NCBI GenBank assembly: GCA_036279355.1
Contig: DASUJH010000025.1
Span: 1 to 64,000, forward strand
Origin: Gemmatimonadales bacterium
GTDB taxonomy: Bacteria; Gemmatimonadota; Gemmatimonadetes; Gemmatimonadales; GWC2-71-9
Length of the DNA: 64,000 nt
Reading direction: 5' to 3'
Shown piece after piece: positions 16,683-24,328 of the stretch. The notes below the pieces were generated by a model. It saw only the letters and a program-made list of their open reading frames with translations. It made no database searches and was not told the DNA's origin. The first letter of the stretch is position 1; every line of letters begins with the position of its first letter. The translations under genes were made by a program, and so were the position numbers.

Positions 16683-17852
16683 ATGAAAGTCGTCCACCTG
16701 ATCGATCACATGGGCCTCGGAGGCCAGCAGCTCGTCGTGCGCGACCTCGCCACCGCGCACGCGGCCGACGTGGAGCCCGCCGTCTGGGCGCTGAGCCGCC
16801 GCGAGCTGCCCGGTACAGCCGAGCGATTCGCCGCGGCCAGCGTGCCGTACTGCACGCTGGGCCTTTCGCGCACGAGCCCGCTTGCGCTCGCCGGCCTGCG
16901 CCGAGCGCTCCGTGACGCGCGGCCCGACGTGCTCCACCTCCACCTCGAGTACGCCACGCTGTTCGGCACCCTTGCCGCGCTCTCGCTCGCGGCGCCGCGC
17001 CCGTTGCTCGTCGCGTCGCTGGCGAACGATCCGCACCGGCACTCGTCGCTCCACCGTCGCGCCGGGCGCCTGCTCGCGCGCTACATCGACCTGCACATCA
17101 CGATCTCGCCGAGCCTGCACGATGCCGTGCTGCGCGCCTATGCCGGGCGCCCGCGCCGCGTGGTTCTCGTGCGCTTAGGGATCGACCTCGCCTCCGCGGA
17201 GCGATCCGCGGCCGACCCGCGCCGAGTCGCCGAGTATCGGGCCGCTGCGCGGCGCGTGATCGGCACGGTGGCGCGGCTGGTGCCCCAGAAAGCCGTCCAC
17301 GTGCTGCTCGACGCCGCGCCCGCGCTGCTCCGCGCGGAGCCCTCCACGCGGATTCTGATCGTGGGCGACGGGCCGCTCCGGAGCCAGCTCGTTGCACAGG
17401 CTCATCGGCTCGGCATTGCCGGGGCCGTGACGTTCGCGGGCTACCAGGGGGACACGGTGTCAGCCTACGCCGCGATGGACGTGTTCGTGCTTCCGTCGCG
17501 CGACGAGGGATTCGGGCTCGTCTTTCTCGAGGCGATGGCGATGGGCGTGCCGGTGGTCGGCACCCGCGTGGTGGGGAGCCAGGATGCGGTCGAAGACGGC
17601 GTCACGGGGCTGCTGGTACCGTTCGGCGATCCGGCGGCGCTCGCGGGCGCGGTCCTTCGCCTCTTTGCCGACGAGCAGCTCCGCCACCGGCTTTGCGCCA
17701 CGGCGAGTGCGCGGGTGCGGCGAGATCACTCGCGCGAGCGCCCGGTCAAAGAGATCGAATCGCTCTATCGCGAATTGATGGACCGGCGGATCGCCGCCCT
17801 GAATGGCCCGCCGCGCGCACCGGTGGCGGTCGAGGCACGCACCCATGGGTGA
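16683..17852 (+). CDS. GT4-type glycosyltransferase
   Basis: 389 residues. The GT-B fold is evident: an N-terminal domain beginning MKVVHLIDHMGLGGQQLVVR (the G-G-Q loop of GT4 enzymes), and a C-terminal donor-binding domain with IGTVARLVPQKAVHVLLDAA, ILIVGDGPLR, and the E-x7-E-type motif in LPSRDEGFGLVFLEAMAMGVPVVGT. It transfers a sugar from a nucleotide donor, probably in surface polysaccharide or glycolipid synthesis at the inner membrane. It is 23 bases after the first AP gene and overlaps the second AP gene by eight bases, so the three are one operon. Confidence 0.88.
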   Translation: MKVVHLIDHMGLGGQQLVVRDLATAHAADVEPAVWALSRRELPGTAERFAAASVPYCTLGLSRTSPLALAGLRRALRDARPDVLHLHLEYATLFGTLAALSLAAPRPLLVASLANDPHRHSSLHRRAGRLLARYIDLHITISPSLHDAVLRAYAGRPRRVVLVRLGIDLASAERSAADPRRVAEYRAAARRVIGTVARLVPQKAVHVLLDAAPALLRAEPSTRILIVGDGPLRSQLVAQAHRLGIAGAVTFAGYQGDTVSAYAAMDVFVLPSRDEGFGLVFLEAMAMGVPVVGTRVVGSQDAVEDGVTGLLVPFGDPAALAGAVLRLFADEQLRHRLCATASARVRRDHSRERPVKEIESLYRELMDRRIAALNGPPRAPVAVEARTHG

Positions 17853-19368
17853 CGCGGCGTACGATCGCGTTTTCATCCTCGAGCTCACGGGACCGACGCT
17901 CGATTTCATCCTCGAGCGGCGCGCGGCGCTCCCGAACTTCGGGCGCTTTCTGGCCGAGGGCGCCTGGGGGCGACTCACCGGCCCGCCCCAGCCGGTGGCG
18001 CCGCAGTCGTTCGCGACGCTGCTCACGGGGCGCAACCCGGGTGCGACGGGGCTCTTCGATTTCTTCACGTTCGCCGCCGGCGGCTACGACCGCGTCCCCT
18101 ACAGCACGACCCTGCTGCGCCAGCCGACGTTCGTCCAGCGGCTGTCGGACCAGGGCAAGCGCGTCGGGCTGGTCAACGTGCCGCTCACTTTCCCGCTGCC
18201 GAAGCTGAACGGGTTCGTGGTCTCGGGCGACGAGGGCATCGGCGACGAGTTCGCCTGGCCGCCGGAGGTGTGCCGGCAGCTCACCGCGGATGGGTACGTC
18301 GTGCCGTTCGGCGCGTCGTACTCGCCCGGCCGCGAGCACGAGCTCACCGACCACGCGATGCGCGTGCTCGCGATGCGGCGCCGCGCGCTGCGCACGCTGT
18401 TCGGCGGCGGACAGTGGGACTTCGGCATGCTCACGTTGCACATGTACGGCGAGCTGCTGCACGCGTTCTGGAGGTTTTACGACCCGGCCCACCCGGAGTA
18501 CCGGCCCCTGGCCGAGGTGTTCGGCGATCGCGATCCGTTTCTCGAGCCGCTGGTCGAGATCGACGACATGCTGGGCGAGATCGTGGAGCTGGCGGGCCCG
18601 CGCGCGCTCGTGCTCGTGCTGGGCGCGTGGGGCCATCGGCTGGAGCACACCCGGGTGCACCTCAACGCCGCGCTCGCGCGCTCGGGTGACCTGCATTTTC
18701 GCCGCAATCCGCGCGCGCTGGTGAAGCGCGTCATGTTTCGCTCGGGCGTGACCGCCGCGTCGGCCGAGCGGCTGGCCCATCGGCTCAATCTCTGGAAGCT
18801 GTTCCACTACGGGCTACCCCGCGGCAAGCGCGCCAACGTGACCGGGGCGACATTTCTCTCGTTTCGCGACGTCGACTGGGCCCGCACGCGTGCCGTGGCA
18901 ATGGGCTATCTCGGCCAGGTCTTTCTCAACGTGCAGGGCCACCGCCCGCTCGGTGTCATCCCGGCGGCGCGCTACAATGCCGAACGCGAGCGAATCGCGC
19001 GGCTGGTGAGTGAGCTGCGCGACCCCCGCAACGGCAGGCCGATGGTGCGGCGTGTGCTCGCGCGCGACGAGATTTATCGGGGCGATGCGCTCACCGACGC
19101 CCCCGATCTCGTCGTCGAATGGATGCCGGGCTATTCCGGCGACACCGGGCTCGCGGGCGGCGGCCGGCTGGTCACGCTGAGCGCGGCGAACCACTCCAGC
19201 GACCACTGCACGGAGAGCGTGATCCTGGCACTGGGCCGCGGCGTGCAGCGAGGCGAAATTACGGCCATCCTCCAGGACATCGCGCCGACGGTGCTCGATG
19301 CACTCGGCGTCGCCGTGCCTGCGGAGCTCGAGGGCAGCGTGCTTTCATTCAACACGGAGTCTCCATGA
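17845..19368 (+). CDS. Alkaline-phosphatase-superfamily protein, second copy with eroded metal site
   Basis: 507 residues from ATG 17845. The fold is recognisable by VFILELTGPTLDFILERRAA, PQSFATLLTGRNPGATGLFD, VNVPLTFPLPKLNGFVVSGD and ANHSSDHCTESVILALGRGV. Compared with active relatives several metal ligands are missing: the first Asp (L-T-G instead of L-D-G), the Asp of the D..xH helix (MYGELLHAFW), and S-D-H-G (GAWG). The Thr position and C-terminal His remain. It may be a non-catalytic partner or bind a different ligand. It is translationally coupled to the GT4 gene upstream and the flavin-fold gene downstream. Confidence 0.72.
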   Translation: MGDAAYDRVFILELTGPTLDFILERRAALPNFGRFLAEGAWGRLTGPPQPVAPQSFATLLTGRNPGATGLFDFFTFAAGGYDRVPYSTTLLRQPTFVQRLSDQGKRVGLVNVPLTFPLPKLNGFVVSGDEGIGDEFAWPPEVCRQLTADGYVVPFGASYSPGREHELTDHAMRVLAMRRRALRTLFGGGQWDFGMLTLHMYGELLHAFWRFYDPAHPEYRPLAEVFGDRDPFLEPLVEIDDMLGEIVELAGPRALVLVLGAWGHRLEHTRVHLNAALARSGDLHFRRNPRALVKRVMFRSGVTAASAERLAHRLNLWKLFHYGLPRGKRANVTGATFLSFRDVDWARTRAVAMGYLGQVFLNVQGHRPLGVIPAARYNAERERIARLVSELRDPRNGRPMVRRVLARDEIYRGDALTDAPDLVVEWMPGYSGDTGLAGGGRLVTLSAANHSSDHCTESVILALGRGVQRGEITAILQDIAPTVLDALGVAVPAELEGSVLSFNTESP

Positions 19369-20027
19369 CCGACCTCTACAGCGACGCACATCGCGCGTTG
19401 CAGGACCGCTTCGACACCCGCCGTCTGGCCGACAAGCTCGACGAGATCAACGTGCGCACCGAGTTCTCCGACGCCGACCGCGCGTTCATCGAGAGCCGGG
19501 ACATGTTCTGGCTTGCCACGGTGGACCACCTGGCCCGGCCCACCGTGTCGTACAAGGGCGGCGCGCCTGGGTTCGTGCGCATGGTCGATGCGACCACGCT
19601 CGCGTTTCCCGCCTACGATGGCAACGGGATGTTCTATTCGCTCGGTAACATCGACACGACGGCGCAGGTGGGGCTCCTGTTCATGGACTTCGAGCGGCCC
19701 TATCGGCTGCGGGTCCAGGGCGAGGCGCGCGTCGAGCTCGACGACCCGCTGCTGGCGGAGTTTCCGGGCGCGCTGCTCGTGGTGCGCGTCGGCCTCACGT
19801 ACGTCTTCCAGAACTGCCCGCGCTACGTGCACCGCTATCAGAAGGTGCAGGCCTCGCGCTATCTGCCTCGGGCCGACGGGAAAGCCCCGCTCGCGGGCTG
19901 GAAGCGCATCGACCTGATCCAGGACGATCTGCCCGCGGCGGACCAGGGCCGCGCCGCACGCGAGGGCGGCTGCATGTCGATCGAAGAGTGGGCGGCGAAG
20001 TCGGAGGCGGGGGATCCGGAGGCGTGA
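19365..20027 (+). CDS. Pyridoxamine-5'-phosphate-oxidase-like (split-barrel flavin-binding) protein
   Basis: 220 residues, ATG overlapping the previous stop (ATGA). The split-barrel core lies at about residues 40-160: DMFWLATVDHLARPTVSYKG, FPAYDGNGMFYSLGNI, VGLLFMDFERPYRLRVQGEA. This resembles PNPOx-fold proteins that bind FMN, F420 or heme, often oxidoreductases of unknown substrate. The C-terminal half contains NCPRYVHRYQK, conserved in the long subgroup. It closes a four-gene operon, but its link to the AP/GT genes is not obvious. Confidence 0.8.
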   Translation: MTDLYSDAHRALQDRFDTRRLADKLDEINVRTEFSDADRAFIESRDMFWLATVDHLARPTVSYKGGAPGFVRMVDATTLAFPAYDGNGMFYSLGNIDTTAQVGLLFMDFERPYRLRVQGEARVELDDPLLAEFPGALLVVRVGLTYVFQNCPRYVHRYQKVQASRYLPRADGKAPLAGWKRIDLIQDDLPAADQGRAAREGGCMSIEEWAAKSEAGDPEA

Positions 20028-20037
20028 GGCGGGCGCG

Positions 20038-20478
20038 CTAGAAGAGTTCCTCGGCCAGCGCGACGATGATGCCCGCAGGGCCTCGCACGTAGCAGAGTCT
20101 GTACAAGTCCTTGTACTGGGCCACCTCGCCGACGAGTTCGGCGCCGTTGGCGCGCAGGCGAGCGACGGTGTCGTCGACGCTTTCGACTGCAAACATGACG
20201 CTCCGGAGGCCCAGCGTGTTCGGCGGTGCGATCGCCGGTTCGATCTCGACCAGCTTTGGATTGCGAAACTTCGTCAGCTCGAGCCGGCCGTGCCCATCCG
20301 GGGTCCGCATCATAACGATGTCCACCTGGACACGTTCGAGCCCATTGACGCGGTCCACCCACGCGCCCTCGACCGGCATCTCGCCTTCGACCGTCATGCC
20401 GAGCGCGGTGAAAAACGCGATAGCGGCTGCAAGATCGTCGACGACCACGCTGACATGGTCCAATCTCTTGATCGTCAT
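20038..20478 (-). CDS. VOC-family protein (glyoxalase/dioxygenase fold)
   Basis: 146 residues. Two beta-alpha-beta modules: residues 5-60 (RLDHVSVVVDDLAAAIAFFTALG, metal His in the first strand) and 85-140 (LRSVMFAVESVDDTVARLRANG, ending YVRGPAGIIVALAEE with a metal Glu). This is the usual length for single-chain lactoylglutathione-lyase-like proteins that act as dimers. Reaction unknown. It converges with the operon to its left and lies head-on after the LuxR gene without overlap. Confidence 0.82.
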   Translation of the reverse strand: MTIKRLDHVSVVVDDLAAAIAFFTALGMTVEGEMPVEGAWVDRVNGLERVQVDIVMMRTPDGHGRLELTKFRNPKLVEIEPAIAPPNTLGLRSVMFAVESVDDTVARLRANGAELVGEVAQYKDLYRLCYVRGPAGIIVALAEELF

Positions 20479-20546
20479 GTCCCTAGTTTAGCAGAGGCAT
20501 GCGCGGCGGCCCAGGCCGGCCGTTCTGCGCATCCGTAGTCGCGCCC

Positions 20547-20963
20547 TCACAGCGCCACGATCCCCATCCGCACCCCCTCCCGCACCGCCTCCGCCCGGTT
20601 GCTCACGTCGAGCTTGGTGAAGATCGTGGCGAGGTGATGCTTCACCGTCGACGCCGTGATGCCGAGCGCGGCGCCGATGGCGCGGTTGGCGAGGCCGTCG
20701 GCGACGAGGCGGAGCACCTCGGCCTCGCGCAGGGTGAGCGCGGCGCCCGCGACGGCATCTCCCAGGCCCGCATCGGCCGGCAGGAGATCGCGCGCGGCGG
20801 CGCCCGCGAGGCCGGCGGGCTCGCCGGGCTCGTCGCGACAAACGACGTCCGCCTCCTCGATCGTCCCCACCACGCGCATCGACGGATCCGAACGGAAGAG
20901 CCGGAGCAGCGCGGCACGGCGCGCTGGGTCGGCGACGGCGACGAAGATGCGGGTCACTTCCAC
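20547..20963 (-). CDS. LuxR-type HTH response regulator with reduced receiver
   Basis: 138 residues from a GTG at 20963 (alternative GTG at 20957), four bases after the stop of the protease gene. The C-terminal LuxR/NarL helix-turn-helix is clear: LTLREAEVLRLVADGLANRA, then IGAALGITASTVKHHLATIF and TKLDVSNRAEAV. The N-terminal 70 residues begin like a receiver (RIFVAVADPARRAALLRLF) but are too short, and no phosphoacceptor Asp is seen, so phosphorylation is unlikely. It is the third gene of an operon with two trypsin-fold proteins, suggesting regulation by interaction or proteolysis. Confidence 0.8.
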   Translation of the reverse strand: MEVTRIFVAVADPARRAALLRLFRSDPSMRVVGTIEEADVVCRDEPGEPAGLAGAAARDLLPADAGLGDAVAGAALTLREAEVLRLVADGLANRAIGAALGITASTVKHHLATIFTKLDVSNRAEAVREGVRMGIVAL

Positions 20964-20967
20964 GTGC

Positions 20968-21630
20968 TCATGCGGCGCCGCGGTTGATGCCGCCGTCGAA
21001 GGCCCAGAGTAGCGCCCGCACGTCGGGCGCGGGCACCGCGAGCGCGAGGCCACCCACCACCATCGTGTTGATCCCGATCACCTGCCCCGCCGCGTCGCAC
21101 AGCGGGCCGCCGGAGTTGCCGGGCGCGAGCCGCACGTCGGCCTGAAGCCACGGAAGGTCGCGGTGCGCGGGGGGCAGATTCGCGGCGACGCGCACCGGAC
21201 CGATGCCGTGCACGATTCCCGCGGTGGCGGCATTGGCGATGCCCATCGGATGCCCGACGGCAACGACCAGATGCCCGGGCCGGATCGCGCCGTCGTCGGC
21301 GAGCGGCGCCGGAGCGGGCAGCGACGCCGCGGTCCGGTCGCGCCGCAAATCCAACGGCGTGAGGACGGCGAGGTCGCGCCGCGGATCGCGCAGCACGAGC
21401 TCGAGCTCGAGCGCCGCTCGGTCCGCCGTCACCCCGGCGAAGCGGGCGCCCGGCCCGCCCCGCGCCACGTGCGCGTTGGTGACGACGACGTGCCGCCCGC
21501 TTGCGTCGGCGACCACCACGCCGGCGCCGCCGCCCCAATCACCCGCGCGGAGTTGAACCACGCTCCGCCCGATGCGATCCACCACCCGCGCAAGCTCGCC
21601 CGCCAGCACCTGCATCGCGCTCGCGCTCAC
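20968..21630 (-). CDS. Trypsin-like serine protease (S1C) with intact catalytic triad
   Basis: 220 residues from a GTG that overlaps the upstream stop (GTGA). The triad is complete: His in VVVTNAHVARGG, Asp in RRDLAVLTPL, Ser in LAPGNSGGPLCD. The second half has the expected IVHGIGPVRV and VIGINTMVVGGLALAVP. No signal peptide and no PDZ domain are visible, so it is likely cytosolic and differs from periplasmic DegP. It sits between a PDZ-bearing pseudoprotease and a LuxR regulator, all on one transcript, pointing to a dedicated proteolytic or signalling unit. Confidence 0.82.
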   Translation of the reverse strand: MSASAMQVLAGELARVVDRIGRSVVQLRAGDWGGGAGVVVADASGRHVVVTNAHVARGGPGARFAGVTADRAALELELVLRDPRRDLAVLTPLDLRRDRTAASLPAPAPLADDGAIRPGHLVVAVGHPMGIANAATAGIVHGIGPVRVAANLPPAHRDLPWLQADVRLAPGNSGGPLCDAAGQVIGINTMVVGGLALAVPAPDVRALLWAFDGGINRGAA

Positions 21631-22562
21631 CGGCGCCGCCCGTCGCCCCGCGGGCGCTCGCCCACCAGCACCTCGATCTCGGCCCGCGCACCGCCCCGCA
21701 CGAGCGACAGCTCGAGCGTGCGGCCCACCGCGTCGCCCGTGAGCACGTGCAGCACGTCCTCGGGCTCGCGCATCGGGCGGCCGTCGATCGCCACGATCAC
21801 GTCGCCCACCAGCAACCCGCCGAGCGCCGCCGGGCCGTCCGGCTCCACGGTGGTCACCAGCAGACCGCCCTCGCGCTCCAGGGCGAGTCGCTGGCGGAGC
21901 GCCGGCGAGAGGCGCACCGCCTGCATGCCCGCGCCGAGCCAGCCGCGCGGGACGTAGCCGCGGCTCAGCAGCACGTCGAGCACGCGATTCACCGTCTCCA
22001 CCGGCAGCGTGGTCGCGAACGGCCGGCTCAACCCGCCCGAGTTGATGCCGAGCACCCGGCCTTCGATGTCGACGAGGGGGCCGCCGCCGAAGCCCGGGTA
22101 CAGCGTCAGGTCGCTCTGCACCAACCGCGCGATTTCGCCGCCGCGCCAGCAGCGCCACGGGCCGCCGGTGGCGCTCACCGCGCCGAACGCCGCGCGCGGT
22201 CCACTCGCGTCGAGCCGGGCGAGGGCGAGCACCAGGTGGCCCGGCTTCGCCGCGCCCACGTCGCCCGGCTCCGCCACCGGCGCCTTGCCCGGCTCGATCC
22301 GAAGCGCCGCGAGATCGGTCGACGGGTCGCGCCCTTGCAGCGTGGCGGCGACGCGCTCGCCGCCCGGCAGCGTCACCCAGAGATCCTGCTCGCGCCGCAC
22401 CGTGGCGTGCGTGGTGACGATCACGCCATCGCGCCAGTGGACGCCCGTCGAGGCGAGCTGCGGGCGGGCGTGCACCGCCACGGTGCTCTGCGCACCGCGC
22501 TCGACCGCGGCGGCGAGCTGATTGGAGAGATCGAGCAATGCGGAGGTCGCGGGGGCTGCCAT
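21627..22562 (-). CDS. Trypsin-fold PDZ pseudoprotease (Ser replaced by Gly)
   Basis: 311 residues. Residues 10-195 follow the S1C fold: His in GVIVTTHATVRR, Asp in STDLAALRI, but the serine loop reads LYPGFGGGPLVD where active enzymes have GNSGGP, so the nucleophile is Gly. Residues 200-300 are a PDZ domain (GWLGAGMQAV, EREGGLLVTTVEPDGPAA, GDVIVAIDG). It may deliver substrates to the active protease encoded next, with which it overlaps by four bases. It starts at ATG 22562 after AAGGAGC, and its leader holds a long hairpin and a 15-bp tandem repeat. Confidence 0.8.
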   Translation of the reverse strand: MAAPATSALLDLSNQLAAAVERGAQSTVAVHARPQLASTGVHWRDGVIVTTHATVRREQDLWVTLPGGERVAATLQGRDPSTDLAALRIEPGKAPVAEPGDVGAAKPGHLVLALARLDASGPRAAFGAVSATGGPWRCWRGGEIARLVQSDLTLYPGFGGGPLVDIEGRVLGINSGGLSRPFATTLPVETVNRVLDVLLSRGYVPRGWLGAGMQAVRLSPALRQRLALEREGGLLVTTVEPDGPAALGGLLVGDVIVAIDGRPMREPEDVLHVLTGDAVGRTLELSLVRGGARAEIEVLVGERPRGDGRRR

Positions 22563-22574
22563 GGAAAGCTCCTT

Positions 22575-22621
22575 CGTTCGTCGGGTCGCGGCCGGTGCGG
22601 CCGGCGACGTAGGAACGAACG
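22575..22621 (-). promoter_or_regulatory. Long hairpin in the leader of the pseudoprotease operon
   Basis: CGTTCGT (22575-22581) pairs with ACGAACG (22615-22621), and inside it GTCGC pairs with GCGAC and GGCC with GGCC around a GGTGC loop. It ends just upstream of the ribosome site for 22562 and could control translation or mark a DNA-binding site. Confidence 0.4.
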
Positions 22622-22644
22622 ATAGGAGCCTGGAGGTCCGCCGG

Positions 22645-22704
22645 CATCGGCCGAATGGCCATCGGCCGAATGGCCATCGGCCGAACGGCCATCGGCCGAA
22701 CGGC
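22645..22704. repeat. 15-bp tandem repeat (4 copies)
   Basis: Four consecutive units of CATCGGCCGAATGGC; copies 3 and 4 have AAC for AAT. The array lies upstream of the pseudoprotease operon, between it and the membrane-protein gene. Confidence 0.85.
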
Positions 22705-22734
22705 CAGCGTGGCGCGAAGAGTGGTCGCTCGACG

Positions 22735-23253
22735 CTACTGCGGCGCCATCACCCCCGCCGGGCAGCGCCACACCGCGTGCTCGGCCGCGTAGCCGGTGCG
22801 CGGGAGGAGTTGCGATGCGAAGAGCACGGCACCCCAGAAGACGACGGCGAGCGCGACCAGGTGAGCGAGCCCCGCGCGAATGCGCCACGCCGCGAGCGCG
22901 CACCAGGCGCCGCCCACCAGCACCATCGCGACGGCACCGAGATATCCGGCGAGCGGCAGGTCGCACGCGCGGGCGTACGGCCACCAGACGATTGCCGCGC
23001 CGAGCGCGACGACCAGGATGAGCCGCGCCCAGAGACCCGCGAGCTCAGCGCCGGCCCGGTCACGCGCCGCGGCCGCGCCGCGATAGCGAGTCCAGCGCTT
23101 GGCCGAGGTCGCAGCCGTCGAACCGCCCACGGCCCCGCGCGGCCCGGAGCGGTGGAGGCTCGGCTCGGCATCGTGGCCGGCGAGTTGCGCGAGGAGTCGG
23201 TCCACCTCGCGTGCCATCGGATCGGGCTGGCGGCCGGGCGGCGGCTTGGGCAT
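22735..23253 (-). CDS. Conserved membrane protein of unknown function
   Basis: 172 residues from ATG 23253. Residues 1-75 are soluble and charged (MAREVDRLLAQLAGHDAEPS, KRWTRYRG). Three likely membrane spans follow: LWARLILVVALGAAIVWWP, YLGAVAMVLVGGAWCALAAW and LVALAVVFWGAVLFASQLLP, then a short tail with Cys. I do not recognise a named family. An upstream extension of the frame to 23457 is very Arg-rich and not credible. It lies 180 bases before the protease operon on the same strand, with the tandem repeat between them. Confidence 0.55.
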   Translation of the reverse strand: MPKPPPGRQPDPMAREVDRLLAQLAGHDAEPSLHRSGPRGAVGGSTAATSAKRWTRYRGAAAARDRAGAELAGLWARLILVVALGAAIVWWPYARACDLPLAGYLGAVAMVLVGGAWCALAAWRIRAGLAHLVALAVVFWGAVLFASQLLPRTGYAAEHAVWRCPAGVMAPQ

Positions 23254-23493
23254 GGATGCCTGCCGGAGATGTGCTGGTGCGCTGCGGCGACGCGGTAATC
23301 GATCGGACCGCGCTCGCGGCATTTGCCGTACCAGCCACCTGCCCCGCGCGACCCGCTTGCGCCGCTTCACGCTGGCCGAGAAGTCACACCGCGCCTGCGT
23401 CCGGTGCCCTTGCAATCCGCGTTGCATCGTTCGGCGCGCCCATGCAGCTCCCTGCACGGGACCGACCGCGCCCCGTCGTGCGGCGCCTGCAAC

Positions 23494-24165
23494 TCACTCG
23501 GGCGTGCCCGCCGCCTTGAGTCGCTCGACCACCGCGTCCTGGTGTTGTTCCGCGGCGATCGTGCGGGCGCTCTTGTTCCGGTCGTCGCGCACGGCCGCAT
23601 CGGCCCCGCGCGCGAGCAACAACTCCACCACCGGCAGCTGCCCGTACGCCGACGCCCACATGAGCGCCGTCTCGCCGTGCGCGTAGCGGGCGTTCACGTC
23701 CACGCCGGCATCGAGCAGCGCCTGCACGCAGTCGGCATGTCCCTCGCCCGCGGCGTAGATCATCGCCGTCTTGCCCACCCGATCCACCGGCCGCGTGTCG
23801 GCGGCCTTGGCGAGCAGCAGCCGCACCATCGCAATGTGGCCGGCGTACGCGGCTCCCATGAGCGGCGTGTCCCCCGCGATGTCGGCGAGGTTCACGTCGG
23901 CACCGTGCGCGAGCAGGAGCTGCGCGAGCGCCGTGTCGCCCCTGGTCGCGGCCATCATGAGCGGCGTGTCGCCCTTCCGATCGCGGGAGTTCGCGACCGC
24001 GCCGCGGGCGAGCAGCGCCTCCACGTCCGCCAGCCGCCCGGCGCGGGCCGCGGTGAGGAGGTCGAAGTTGTCGTTACGCCGCTGAGCGTGGGCCTGATCC
24101 GGCACCAGGCCGCCCAGCGCGACCATAGCGGCGAGCGCGAGTGAACGCCGCCCGAGCGAAGACAT
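23494..24165 (-). CDS. Exported ankyrin-repeat protein
   Basis: 223 residues from ATG 24165. Residues 1-28 form a signal peptide (LALAAMVALGGLVPDQAHAQ). Five to six ankyrin repeats follow at 33-residue spacing, recognisable by GDTPLMMAATRGDTALAQLL, GDTPLMGAAYAGHIAMVRLL, GKTAMIYAAGEGHADCVQAL and GETALMWASAYGQLPVVELL. The repeats form a protein-binding surface, probably in the periplasm. It is divergently arranged with the PQQ dehydrogenase; the 163-bp space between them must hold both promoters. The partner is unknown. Confidence 0.85.
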   Translation of the reverse strand: MSSLGRRSLALAAMVALGGLVPDQAHAQRRNDNFDLLTAARAGRLADVEALLARGAVANSRDRKGDTPLMMAATRGDTALAQLLLAHGADVNLADIAGDTPLMGAAYAGHIAMVRLLLAKAADTRPVDRVGKTAMIYAAGEGHADCVQALLDAGVDVNARYAHGETALMWASAYGQLPVVELLLARGADAAVRDDRNKSARTIAAEQHQDAVVERLKAAGTPE

Positions 24166-24328
24166 ATGGGACTCCAACTGAGTGAGTCGCGAGGTGATAC
24201 GTCGCACCACACCTTGCGCGCGGCACCGGGGAACGTAACGTAGAGCCGCTCCGCTGGAACATAGCGCGCCAACTCCCCGGGTGGTCGCTCCACTCCTTCG
24301 TCGGCTCCTCGAGCCGGGAAAGGCTGGT

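Noticed and set aside
22645-22704. 15-bp tandem units as a CRISPR array
   Set aside because: There are no spacers; the units are directly adjacent.
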